A stretch of 64,000 nucleotides of DNA from S146-42 sp965371965 (GTDB lineage: Bacteria; Planctomycetota; Phycisphaerae; Phycisphaerales; UBA1924): NCBI GenBank assembly GCA_965371965.1, contig CBDVAM010000001.1:1-64000 (forward strand). The letters are read 5' to 3'. Shown piece after piece: positions 1 to 8,189 of this stretch. Within the stretch, counting starts at the first letter, position 1. Every line of letters starts with the position of its first letter. The notes under the pieces are model-generated. The model saw only the letters and a program-made list of their open reading frames with translations, was not told the origin of the DNA and did no database searches. The position numbers were made by a program, and so were the translations under genes.

Positions 1-325
1 CTGGGGTAATTATATCTGGTTTCGATATATCTGTCAACCCATATACGCGGAGAAGTTCGGGGCGGTTGCGAGATTTCTGGGAGGATGGGCGGGCGGGTTC
101 GAGGGCTTGGAGAGGGGGTGGGGTGAGCGCATCGCCTGCGGCGATCGGCGGCAGGATGCCACCGCCCCGCGGGATCTGATGGCGGCGGGCGCGAGATTCG
201 GCGGTCGGGGGAGAGCGCCGACCGCTCAGAGCAGCGGTTGGTGGCACGGGGCGGGTCGTTGGCGGTCGCGGGTAGTCCGGGCGGGTATTGTTTGGATTGG
301 ATGTCCGCGACGGGCACTTTCGGGG
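1..325. other. Non-coding region upstream of thrS
   Basis: There is no convincing gene here. The first 50 bases are AT-rich with repeated TATAT strings (around 11-30 and 51), plausible promoter material. An in-frame extension of thrS back to 107 is possible, but it is Arg/Gly-rich and unlike the ThrRS N-terminus. No T-box-like structure was recognised. Confidence 0.5.
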
Positions 326-2602
326 ATGAGCGACATGCCGCAGATTACGCTGCCAGATGGGTCGATTCGGGTGTATGACGAGGCGCTGAGTGCGCTGGAT
401 GTTGCCTGTGACATCGGCAAGCGGCTGGGCGCGGATGCGCTTGGATGCGTTGTCGATGGCGAGCTGCGAGATCTCTCGACGATTCTGGATCGTGATTGTG
501 CGCTGGGGATTGTGACGCCGAAGACTCGCGACGGGAAGCTGGACGACAACGCGCTGGCCCTGATTCGTCATTCGGCGGCGCATGTGATGGCCGAGGCGAT
601 CCAGCGGGTGGTGCCCGGGGCGCTGTTGGTGTACGGCCCGGCGGTGGAGAGCGGGTTTTACTATGACATCAGGTTTCCCGAGGATCGGGCGCTGCGCGAG
701 GGCGACTTTGAGCGGGTCGAGTCGGAGATGGCGAAGATCATCGCGGAGGATCGGCCGTTCACGCGGTACGAGTTGTCTGTGGTTGCCGGATTCGAGAAGC
801 TCAAGCAGGAGAAGAGCAAATACAAAGTGGACAACGCGAATCGGGCGGCTCAGGGTGGCGCACAATCGCTTTCCTGGTATGTGACTGGCACGCCCCAAGT
901 AGCTACAGAAATCGACGAGCAGACCAAGGAGACGATTCGCGAAGCGTACATGATCGGTGATCGGTTCTACAGAAAAAAATCAGAAGAGATCCCCGCGCTG
1001 TTGAGGCTGACAAAGGCCGACGAGTTTGATTCATTCGCCACAGCATACTTTGTCTCCAGTGATCCGCTCGAACTTCGGCCGGGGGCTGTGCCGGACCCAA
1101 ACTGGGAAGACCTGTGCCAAGGTCCCCATGTCCCCAGCACTGGGCGAATCGGGGCGGTCAAGATCATGAGCCTCGCCTCCAGCTATTGGCACGGCGATGA
1201 GAACTCTGACCGGCTGACGCGGGTGTACGGCATCGCGTTCGCCACGCAGAAGGATCTGAACCGCCATCTGAACCAGCTCGAAGAGGCGAAGAAGCGTGAC
1301 CATCGGGTCTTGGGCAAGAAGCTGAAGCTGTTTCATATTGATGAGGCGGTCGGGCAGGGGCTGGTGCTGTGGCTGCCGGCGGGGGCGGTCATTCGCAAGG
1401 AGTTGCAGGACTTCATCGGTGAGGAGCTGCGCAAGCAGGGGTATCACGATGTGTTCACGCCGCACATCGGCAAGCTGGGGCTGTACAGGACGAGCGGGCA
1501 CTTTCCGTATTACGCCGACAGCCAGTACACGCCCGTGATGGATCGAGAGTTTATTGATGGTCTTGCGAGCGAGGGGTGTTCGTGTGGTGAGTTGAGCAAC
1601 AGGCTGGGGGCCGGGGAGGTCGAGGGGTATCTGCTCAAGCCGATGAACTGCCCGCACCATATCAAGATCTTTGATAGCCAGCCGCACAGCTATCGCGATC
1701 TGCCGGTGCGGTTGAGCGAGTTCGGGACGGTGTACCGCTGGGAGCAATCGGGCGAGTTGAACGGGATGACGCGGGTGCGGTCGTTCACGGTGGATGATGC
1801 GCACATCTTCTGCCGGGAGGATCAGGTTGCCCAAGAGGTGATGGGGTGTCTGAGCCTGGTGAAGGTCGCGTTTGAGACGCTGGGATTGAAGGACTTTCGT
1901 GTGCGGGTCGGGCTGCGCGATCCCGACAGCGGAAAATATGTGGGCAAGGGCGACGTCTGGGACAAGGCCGAGACGGCGTGTATCGAAGCGGCGCGGAGCC
2001 TTGGGACCGAGGTCAGTGAGGAGCCGGGCGAGGCCGCGTTCTACGGCCCGAAGATCGACTTCATCGTGCGCGACGTGATCGGGCGGGAGTGGCAGCTCGG
2101 AACCGTGCAGGTGGATTACAACCTGCCCGAGCGGTTCGACCTGAGCTACATCGGCAGCGACAACACGGCGCACCGCCCGGTGATGATCCACCGCGCGCCG
2201 TTCGGGAGCTTCGAGCGATTCGTCGCGGTGCTGATCGAGCACTTCGAGGGGCGGTTTCCGCTGTGGCTGAGCCCAGAGCAGGTGCGGGTCTTGGCGGTGA
2301 GTGAGAAGAGCGCCGAGTACGCGAACACGGTGCTGGAGAAGCTGAAGGGCGCGCGGGTGCGGGCGACGGCGGATCTCTCGGGTGATCGGTTGCAGGCGAA
2401 GATCAAGGTTGCGTCGGATGAGCTGGTGCCATACTTGCTGATTGTCGGGCCTCGTGACGAGGAGAATCAGACGGTGTCGGTGCGTGCGCGGGGGATCCAG
2501 AAGGATCTGGGTGCGGTGTCGCTGGAGCGGTTTCGCACCCTTGTGGTCGAGGAGATTCTGACGAAGGGTGTGTCGAGCGCGAAGGACGCGATTGTGGGGT
2601 AG
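326..2602 (+). CDS. thrS: Threonine--tRNA ligase
   Basis: Charges tRNA-Thr with threonine in the cytoplasm and hydrolyses mischarged Ser-tRNA. Domains in order: TGS (about 1-70), editing domain with HSAAH (H82, H86) and CQGPH (C264, H268), class II catalytic core with the zinc motif MNCPHH (C442) and the RAPFGSFERF motif 3 region, then the C-terminal anticodon-binding domain. The ATG at 326 (MSDMPQITLPDG) is chosen because the TGS homology starts there; the frame is open back to 107. At 758 aa it is about 110 aa longer than typical ThrRS. Most of the excess is an insertion of about 70 aa in the editing domain (nt about 885-1100) with lower GC (about 51%) than its flanks. Confidence 0.96.
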   Translation: MSDMPQITLPDGSIRVYDEALSALDVACDIGKRLGADALGCVVDGELRDLSTILDRDCALGIVTPKTRDGKLDDNALALIRHSAAHVMAEAIQRVVPGALLVYGPAVESGFYYDIRFPEDRALREGDFERVESEMAKIIAEDRPFTRYELSVVAGFEKLKQEKSKYKVDNANRAAQGGAQSLSWYVTGTPQVATEIDEQTKETIREAYMIGDRFYRKKSEEIPALLRLTKADEFDSFATAYFVSSDPLELRPGAVPDPNWEDLCQGPHVPSTGRIGAVKIMSLASSYWHGDENSDRLTRVYGIAFATQKDLNRHLNQLEEAKKRDHRVLGKKLKLFHIDEAVGQGLVLWLPAGAVIRKELQDFIGEELRKQGYHDVFTPHIGKLGLYRTSGHFPYYADSQYTPVMDREFIDGLASEGCSCGELSNRLGAGEVEGYLLKPMNCPHHIKIFDSQPHSYRDLPVRLSEFGTVYRWEQSGELNGMTRVRSFTVDDAHIFCREDQVAQEVMGCLSLVKVAFETLGLKDFRVRVGLRDPDSGKYVGKGDVWDKAETACIEAARSLGTEVSEEPGEAAFYGPKIDFIVRDVIGREWQLGTVQVDYNLPERFDLSYIGSDNTAHRPVMIHRAPFGSFERFVAVLIEHFEGRFPLWLSPEQVRVLAVSEKSAEYANTVLEKLKGARVRATADLSGDRLQAKIKVASDELVPYLLIVGPRDEENQTVSVRARGIQKDLGAVSLERFRTLVVEEILTKGVSSAKDAIVG

Positions 2603-2739
2603 TTTGGGCAGGGCTTGCGCGAAAACCGGGGAGATAGGGCTGTCAGCGTCGATTGGGTGTCGTCATGTGACGACGGCGAATCGGCCGCTTAGGCTCTTTG
2701 TGCCGCGAGTCGGCCTCTGGGTTTTCAGACTGGACGTTC

Positions 2740-4149
2740 ATGGATCTTGCAGCGCAGCAGCTTGTCCGCGATATCGAGCACCTCAGCCGGGCTTTCCTGG
2801 AGTCTGAGGAGCGGACCCCGAGCCTGGCGCGCATTGATCCCGAGCAAATTCGACGGGAGATCGACCTCTCGATCCCGCAGCGCGGCTTGGGGCATGACGA
2901 GGTCATGCGCCGCCTGGTCGCCATCTTCGACAAGACGCCGCGCACCGCGACCAACAGGTTCTTCAACCAGCTCTTCGGCGGGCGCGACCCCACCGCCACC
3001 GTTGCCGACGCCATCGCGACGCTGGCGAACAACTCCATGTACACGTTCAAGGCCGCGGGTCCGCACATCCTGATCGAGCGCGACGTGGTGCGCCACATGG
3101 GCGTGAAGATGGGCTTCGCGCACGCCGACGGCTTGTTCACGCCCGGCGGGTCGCTCTCGAACCTCACTGCGGTGCTGGTGGCGCGGGACTGCGCCCTCGA
3201 GGACGCCGGCGATCGGGGTATTGGTGATCGCAAGCTCGCGCTGTACACCTCCGAGGACAGCCACTATTCCATCCCCAAGGCCGCGGCGATCGTCGGCATC
3301 GGACGCAACAGCGTCCGCCAGATCCCCGTCGATAGCCTCGGACGAATGCGAGCAGACGCCCTTGCGGACGCGATCGAGCGCGACCTCGCGGGCGGGGTGA
3401 TCCCCGCGATGGTCAACGCGACCGCCGGCACGACCGTCCCGGGGGCGTTCGACCCCATCGGCGAGATCGCGGAGATCACGCGCAAGCACAACGTGTGGTT
3501 GCACGTCGATGGCGCGTATGGCGGGTCGGTCATTCTCAGTGAGAAGCACCGCCACCTGCTCGATGGCTCGGAGCTTGCCGATTCGATCTCCTGGGACGCG
3601 CACAAGCTGATGACCGTGCCGATGACCTGCTCGGTTGTGCTGTTCCGTGAGCGGGGGCGGGCGGCGGCGAGTTTGGCGGAGAACGCCGAGTATCTGTTCC
3701 AACAGGACGACGACGATCTGAATCCGGGCACGCGGAGCCTGCAGTGCGGGCGGCGTAATGATGCGATCAAGCTGTGGGCGGCGTGGCAGCGTCACGGCGA
3801 TGTCGGCTTCGGCGAGCGGATTGATCGGCTGTTCGATCTGGCCGCGCACGCTCGCGAGATCGTCCAATGCGACGAGCGTCTGCGTTTGGCGTGCGAGCCT
3901 CAGTCGGTGAATGTTTGCTTTGAGGTCCGGACCAAGCCGTCGGATCTCATCTGCCACAGCCTGGACGAGAGCGGGCGGCTCAAGGTGGGCTATGGCGTTG
4001 TCGGCGGGCGGCGGGTCATCCGCATGGTCTTCGTGAACCCCGACCTGACCACGGATGACGTGGACAGCGCGTTTGAAGCCATCCTTGAGGCTGGCGATGA
4101 GCTGCCCGAGGCCAACAACGCTCTTGCGGAGCGTGCGGCGGTCGTGTGA
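2740..4149 (+). CDS. Group II PLP-dependent amino acid decarboxylase
   Basis: A 469-aa cytosolic pyridoxal-phosphate enzyme of the glutamate/aromatic-amino-acid/cysteine-sulfinate decarboxylase family. Visible family marks are TAGTTVPGAFDPI, WLHVDGAYGGS (Asp contacting the PLP ring nitrogen), and SWDAHKLM with the Schiff-base lysine K289. The ATG at 2740 (MDLAAQQLVRDIE) is preferred over an in-frame ATG at 2698 because the 14 extra residues look random. The substrate (glutamate, aspartate, cysteine sulfinate, diaminobutyrate or aromatic) cannot be decided from these motifs. It is convergent with purL, separated by a 53-bp tandem repeat array. Confidence 0.85.
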   Translation: MDLAAQQLVRDIEHLSRAFLESEERTPSLARIDPEQIRREIDLSIPQRGLGHDEVMRRLVAIFDKTPRTATNRFFNQLFGGRDPTATVADAIATLANNSMYTFKAAGPHILIERDVVRHMGVKMGFAHADGLFTPGGSLSNLTAVLVARDCALEDAGDRGIGDRKLALYTSEDSHYSIPKAAAIVGIGRNSVRQIPVDSLGRMRADALADAIERDLAGGVIPAMVNATAGTTVPGAFDPIGEIAEITRKHNVWLHVDGAYGGSVILSEKHRHLLDGSELADSISWDAHKLMTVPMTCSVVLFRERGRAAASLAENAEYLFQQDDDDLNPGTRSLQCGRRNDAIKLWAAWQRHGDVGFGERIDRLFDLAAHAREIVQCDERLRLACEPQSVNVCFEVRTKPSDLICHSLDESGRLKVGYGVVGGRRVIRMVFVNPDLTTDDVDSAFEAILEAGDELPEANNALAERAAVV

Positions 4150-4304
4150 GAAGAGGGGAAAACCCGGGCTTGCGCCAGGGTCTCTTTGGGGTGATCGCGT
4201 GGACGAAGAAGAGAGCCCAGGCTTGCGCCAGGGCCTCCTTTGGGTGATCGCTTGGACGAAGAAGAGAGCCCAGGCTTGCGCCAGGGCCTCCTTTGGATGA
4301 TCGA
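4150..4304. repeat. Three tandem 53-bp repeat units with internal inverted repeat
   Basis: Three copies with 53-bp period fill the gap between the converging decarboxylase and purL; equivalent core positions are 4163, 4216 and 4269. Units 2 and 3 are nearly identical and unit 1 is more diverged. Each core contains gcccaggcttgcgccagggc, an imperfect inverted repeat (gcccaggc / gccagggc) that could form a hairpin, so the array may also act as a terminator for both genes. Single copies of the same core occur inside purL (6741) and before lgt (35251). Confidence 0.85.
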
Positions 4305-7300
4305 TTACCAGTCGAGGGGGGATCGCCAGGCTTGGGCGAGTTCTTCGACGTCGATATCCAGCTTCGAGGCGACGCTCGTGATTGACAGCACGCCGGTGTT
4401 TGTGGTATCACCGAGGTAGCTCCATCCGACCTCGTCGCCGACGATCTCGTGGAAGCGTGCCCAGGGGTCGCCCTCGCGTTCGAGGTCGATATCGACCTCG
4501 ACGATGTAGTTGGACGGGCACTCGGCGAAACGCATGGCCTCGGTCCAGAGGAGCTCGGGATCTATAATCTTGGCACCTAATAGTGCGTCCTCGGTGCTGC
4601 CAGCGATGAGCATCTCGGCGATTGCGACGAGGAGGCCGCCGTCGGAGACGTCGTGGACGCTGAGGGCGATGCCCTCTTGGATGAGCTGCGCGACGGCCTT
4701 GGCGGTGAGTGGGCCGCGGGTCAGGTGTACGGGCGGGAGGGATGGGTCGGCATCTTCTGGCATGCCGAAGAGACTTGCGTAGAGCGAGCCGCCAAGGGCG
4801 CTGTCTTGGCTACCGACGACGACGAGCATTGTGCCCGGGCGCTTTATGTCCATCGTCACGCACTTGTTGACGTCTGGGACGACGCCTACGCCGGTGATCA
4901 GGAGGGTGTAGGGGATCTCGATGGTGCGCGCGGGGGTTGTGTCGGTAGCGGGAATCGTGAACTGGTTGTTGAGCGAGTCCTTGCCGGAGATGAAGGGGGT
5001 GCGGTAGGCCTTTGCGCCGTCGTAGCAGCCCTCGCAGGCGCGGACGAGTGCGCCCATGTGCTCGTCTTTGTTGCAACTGGGCCAGCAGAAGTTGTCGAGG
5101 ATCGCGATGCGGGTGGGGTCTGCGCCGACGCAGACGAGGTTGCGGACGCACTCGTCGATGGCGGCGAGGGCCATCTGGTAGGGGTCGCCGGCGAGGGTGG
5201 GATCGCCCATGCGGGTCTGGAGGCCGCAGGCGATCGCGAGGCCCTTGGCGGTGCCTGGGACGGGCTCGATGACCGAGGCGTCGGCGGGGCCTCGCCCGAG
5301 GGGGCCGACGAGGGGTTTGAGTATGGCGTTGCCCTGCACCTCGTGGTCGTACTGGCGGATGATCCAGTGCTTGCTGGCGATGGAGGGGTGTGCGAGGAGG
5401 GTGAGGAGGGCGTCACGAACCGAGGGGGTCGAGGGTCGGGGGTCGGGGGTCGGGGCAAGAGAGCGCGGGCCTTCACTCCAAGTGGCCTGGCGTGTGGGCA
5501 TGGGGATGGCGTCGTGGAGGAATGCCATGGGGAGGCGGCCGACCTCGATGTCGTGGTCGTAGAGGATGAGTTCGCGGTTGGGGGTGCCGAAGTGGCCGAG
5601 GACGGCGAGTTCGACGTGCTCCTGGTCGCAGATTTCCTGGAGCGCTGCGAGGTTTGCTTCGGGGACGGCGAGGACCATGCGTTCCTGGGCCTCAGAGATC
5701 CATATCTCGGTGCTGGTGAGGCCGGGGTATTTCAGTGGGGCGCGGTCGAGGTGGACTTGAGCGCCGATTTGTTCGCCCATCTCGCCGACGGCGCTGGAGA
5801 AGCCGCCCGCGCCGCAGTCGGTGATCGAGGTGAACAGCGGAGATTCGCCCGCGTCTCTTGCGCGAAGGATGGCGTCGAGGACTCGTTTTTCTTCGATGGC
5901 GTTGCCGATCTGGACGGCGTGGGAGAACTCGTCGGCGTGGGTGTCGGTGAGTTCGGCGGAGCTGAAGGTTGCGCCGTGGATTCCGTCGCGTCCGGTGCGC
6001 CCGCCGAGGGCGACGATGAGGTCGGCGGGATTGGGATCGCCGGCGATTTTGTCTCGTGGCAAGATGCCGATGCTGCCGCAGAAGACGAGGGGGTTTGCGA
6101 CGTAGCGGTTGTCGAACTCGACTGCGCCGTTGAGTGTGGGGATGCCCATGCGGTTGGCGTAGTCGCGTACGCCGGCGACGATGTTGGTGAGGATTCTGCG
6201 CGGATGGAGTGTTCCGGGGGGAAGGGGATTCACCACAGAGGGCACAGAGAGCACAGAGGGGGACAATGGTGATTGGGGCGTCGGCTGCGCCGACTCTCTG
6301 AACCCAATCTCCATCTTGCCTTGCTCTGTGTCCTCTGTGTTCTGGGTGGTGAACTGATCTGGATAGGCGACGCAGAAGACGTCGGTGTTTGCGATGGGTT
6401 TTGCGGCGAGGCCGGTGCCGATGATGTCTCGGATGCAGCCTCCGATGCCGGTGGCTGCGCCGCCGTAGGGCTCGAGGGCGGAGGGGTGGTTGTGGGTCTC
6501 GACCTTGACGCAGATGGCGTGGTCGTCGTCGAAGGCGATGATGCCGGCGTTGTCGACGAAGACGCTGAGCGTCCAGTCGAGGCCGTCAGCGATGAGTTCG
6601 TTGGTTGCGGCGACGATGGTGTTCTTGAGGAGGTTGTCGATGGCGACGGTGCCGTCGGGCTCGATCGTGTGTCCGGGGCGTCCTTGCCAAGCGATGTTCG
6701 GGTTGGTTGGGGGAGAGCCTGTGGAAGAGCTTGAGGAAGAGCCCAGGCTTGCGCCAGGGCCTCCTGTTCTGTACCGCACGCTGCTCTTGAGGGTCTTGTG
6801 GACGCAGTGCTCGGACCAGGTCTGGGCGAGGGTTTCCAGTTCGATCTCGCGGGGTTCTCTGCCCAAGGCGCGATATTCGGTTTGGATCGCGCGCATTTCT
6901 TCGAGGCTCAAGAAGAGGTGAGCCTCTCGGCTGAGTTTGATAAGCGCGTCGTCGTCGAGATCCAGGAATGGGATCTCGCGGGCCTCGACCTGGCGCTCGT
7001 GACCCTTGGGCAGCTCATCTGGCCAGTACGCGCCCTCGTGGATGGCGTGGATGACCGTGTTGGCGAGCAGGCGCGAGGCGAGCGAGCGGGCGGCTGGAAG
7101 GTCGAGGCCAACGAGTGCGTATCGCCAGGCGGTCGAGACCTGGCACCGGACGGCGACGAGGGCCTCGATGGCGTCGGAGACGGACTGGGCGGCGGGGTCC
7201 ATGACGCCGGGGAGGGGATGGACCTCGATGATGACGCCCTGGTCGGGACTTGCGCCGATCAGGGAATGCTCGAGGACAGCGTCGGTGAGAAGGCTCTGGC

Positions 7301-7487
7301 GAATCCGCTCGATCTGGGCATCTGAGAGATCGCCCTCGATGAGATAGACGCGCGCGACGCGGGCGGCGGTGAGGTCCGGGGCGATTGCGCGCGCGTCTTC
7401 TATCAGGCGGCGGGCGCGGGCGTCGTCTGGCGCGGAGTTGCGGTGGACCTCGATGCGAACGACGCGGCAGGAGGCGGTTGCGGTCAT
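4305..7487 (-). CDS. purL: Phosphoribosylformylglycinamidine synthase, PurS-PurL fusion without glutaminase domain
   Basis: Catalyses the ATP- and glutamine-dependent FGAR to FGAM step of purine synthesis. Residues about 1-85 look PurS-like. The core then shows WSEHCVHK, KVETHNHPSALEPYGGAATGIGG, GGRTGRDGIHGATFSS, DCGAGGFSSAVGEMG and SVHDVSDGGLL. At 1060 aa it exceeds small PurL (about 740) but lacks the C-terminal glutaminase found in the about 1300-aa form, so a separate PurQ is needed; none is in the window. Two dispersed repeats lie in frame in variable loops: residues about 242-249 (Gly-Gly-Pro-Gly-Ala-Ser-Leu-Gly then Ser-rich) and about 379-420 (FTTQNTEDTE to VPSVVN). It is divergent from rnhA with a 77-bp gap. 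Confidence 0.93.
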   Translation of the reverse strand: MTATASCRVVRIEVHRNSAPDDARARRLIEDARAIAPDLTAARVARVYLIEGDLSDAQIERIRQSLLTDAVLEHSLIGASPDQGVIIEVHPLPGVMDPAAQSVSDAIEALVAVRCQVSTAWRYALVGLDLPAARSLASRLLANTVIHAIHEGAYWPDELPKGHERQVEAREIPFLDLDDDALIKLSREAHLFLSLEEMRAIQTEYRALGREPREIELETLAQTWSEHCVHKTLKSSVRYRTGGPGASLGSSSSSSTGSPPTNPNIAWQGRPGHTIEPDGTVAIDNLLKNTIVAATNELIADGLDWTLSVFVDNAGIIAFDDDHAICVKVETHNHPSALEPYGGAATGIGGCIRDIIGTGLAAKPIANTDVFCVAYPDQFTTQNTEDTEQGKMEIGFRESAQPTPQSPLSPSVLSVPSVVNPLPPGTLHPRRILTNIVAGVRDYANRMGIPTLNGAVEFDNRYVANPLVFCGSIGILPRDKIAGDPNPADLIVALGGRTGRDGIHGATFSSAELTDTHADEFSHAVQIGNAIEEKRVLDAILRARDAGESPLFTSITDCGAGGFSSAVGEMGEQIGAQVHLDRAPLKYPGLTSTEIWISEAQERMVLAVPEANLAALQEICDQEHVELAVLGHFGTPNRELILYDHDIEVGRLPMAFLHDAIPMPTRQATWSEGPRSLAPTPDPRPSTPSVRDALLTLLAHPSIASKHWIIRQYDHEVQGNAILKPLVGPLGRGPADASVIEPVPGTAKGLAIACGLQTRMGDPTLAGDPYQMALAAIDECVRNLVCVGADPTRIAILDNFCWPSCNKDEHMGALVRACEGCYDGAKAYRTPFISGKDSLNNQFTIPATDTTPARTIEIPYTLLITGVGVVPDVNKCVTMDIKRPGTMLVVVGSQDSALGGSLYASLFGMPEDADPSLPPVHLTRGPLTAKAVAQLIQEGIALSVHDVSDGGLLVAIAEMLIAGSTEDALLGAKIIDPELLWTEAMRFAECPSNYIVEVDIDLEREGDPWARFHEIVGDEVGWSYLGDTTNTGVLSITSVASKLDIDVEELAQAWRSPLDW
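6229..6354. repeat. Inverted-repeat element embedded in purL
   Basis: About 125 bp. The left end ttcaccacagagggcacaga (6229 onward) is an imperfect inverted copy of the right end (ctctgtgtcctctgtgttct, about 6324-6343, then gggtggtgaa to 6353). It resembles the widespread 'CACCACAGAGGCACAGAGA' dispersed repeats seen in many environmental bacterial genomes. The purL frame runs straight through, adding about 42 residues where normal PurL passes directly from the NTDVFC segment to the PPGTLHPRRIL segment. No clear target-site duplication was seen. Confidence 0.75.
6735..6770. repeat. Single copy of the 4.2-kb dispersed palindromic repeat inside purL
   Basis: The 24-base core at 6741-6764 is identical to the cores of repeat units 2 and 3 at 4215-4238 and 4268-4291, including the preceding aagag. 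In the purL frame it is translated as Gly-Gly-Pro-Gly-Ala-Ser-Leu-Gly-Ser in a variable loop upstream of the IDNLLKNTI motif. This is analogous to the coding palindromic elements known from Rickettsia. Confidence 0.85.
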
Positions 7488-7564
7488 GGGCGATCGTACG
7501 CCGACTTCGTGAAGACTCGGGGCGAGAGCCTCGGGAGGATGGGCGGCGATCTACAGTCCGCCCC

Positions 7565-8014
7565 ATGAGCGAGAGGCCAACAGTCCAGTTGTTCACCGAC
7601 GGCGCGTGCTCGGGCAACCCGGGTCCCGGGGGCTGGGCGTTCATCCTGCGCCACGCGGCGTCGGAATCGGAGATCGAGGCCAGCGGCGGCGAGGGGACGA
7701 CGACCAACAACCGCATGGAGCTGATGGCGGCGATCAAGGGGCTGGAGCGGCTGACCAGGTCCAGCGAGGTCCACTTGTACTCCGACTCGAAGTATGTGCT
7801 CAACGGGTTGAGCGAGTGGATGAGCGGCTGGAAGCGCCGGGGCTGGAAGACCGCCGCCAAGAAGCCGGTGAAGAACGTCGATCTCTGGCAGCGTCTGGAT
7901 GAGCTGACCGACGGGCACGAGATCCGGTTTCACTGGGTCGAGGGGCACTCCGGGCATCCCGAGAACGAACGTTGTGACGCGCTGGCGGTCGGCGCCCGCG
8001 ATGCGCATCGCTGA
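7565..8014 (+). CDS. rnhA: Ribonuclease HI
   Basis: Degrades RNA in RNA:DNA hybrids (R-loops, Okazaki primers). At 149 aa it has normal length and the full catalytic set: D12 in LFTDGACSGNPGPGG, E52 in NNRMEL, D74 in LYSDSKYV and D138 near the end, plus H128 in VEGHSGH. The basic protrusion SGWKRRGWKTAAKKPVKN typical of bacterial RNase HI is present. The ATG at 7565 is chosen because the RNase H fold begins at once; the frame is open upstream but overlaps purL. Confidence 0.96.
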   Translation: MSERPTVQLFTDGACSGNPGPGGWAFILRHAASESEIEASGGEGTTTNNRMELMAAIKGLERLTRSSEVHLYSDSKYVLNGLSEWMSGWKRRGWKTAAKKPVKNVDLWQRLDELTDGHEIRFHWVEGHSGHPENERCDALAVGARDAHR

Positions 8015-8189
8015 GTTCTCGGGCGTGGGCAAGATCGATGGTCTGTGGGGTGTGGTGGGATTGGACGGTCTGGTGGAGACCTGAGGGCTCGCGGGTCGGG
8101 GCGATGTTTGCTGGGTGTGGCGAGGGCGGACTGGCGGGCCGATGTTCCGGCGTCGTTGACCTGCGCGATCCAGACCTTAGGAGCGAGCC

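Noticed and set aside
1..325. T-box riboswitch before thrS
   Set aside because: No T-box sequence or terminator hairpin found; the 100 bases before the start are ordinary high-GC sequence.
885..1100. Intein in ThrRS
   Set aside because: No Cys/Ser at the left junction, no terminal His-Asn, and only about 70 residues.
4150..4304. CRISPR array
   Set aside because: Repeats are directly adjacent with no variable spacers and no cas genes; it is a simple tandem array.
4653..6272. Long plus-strand open frame of 539 aa opposite purL
   Set aside because: Antisense shadow of purL caused by high GC; extreme Gly/Val/Asp composition and no family motif.
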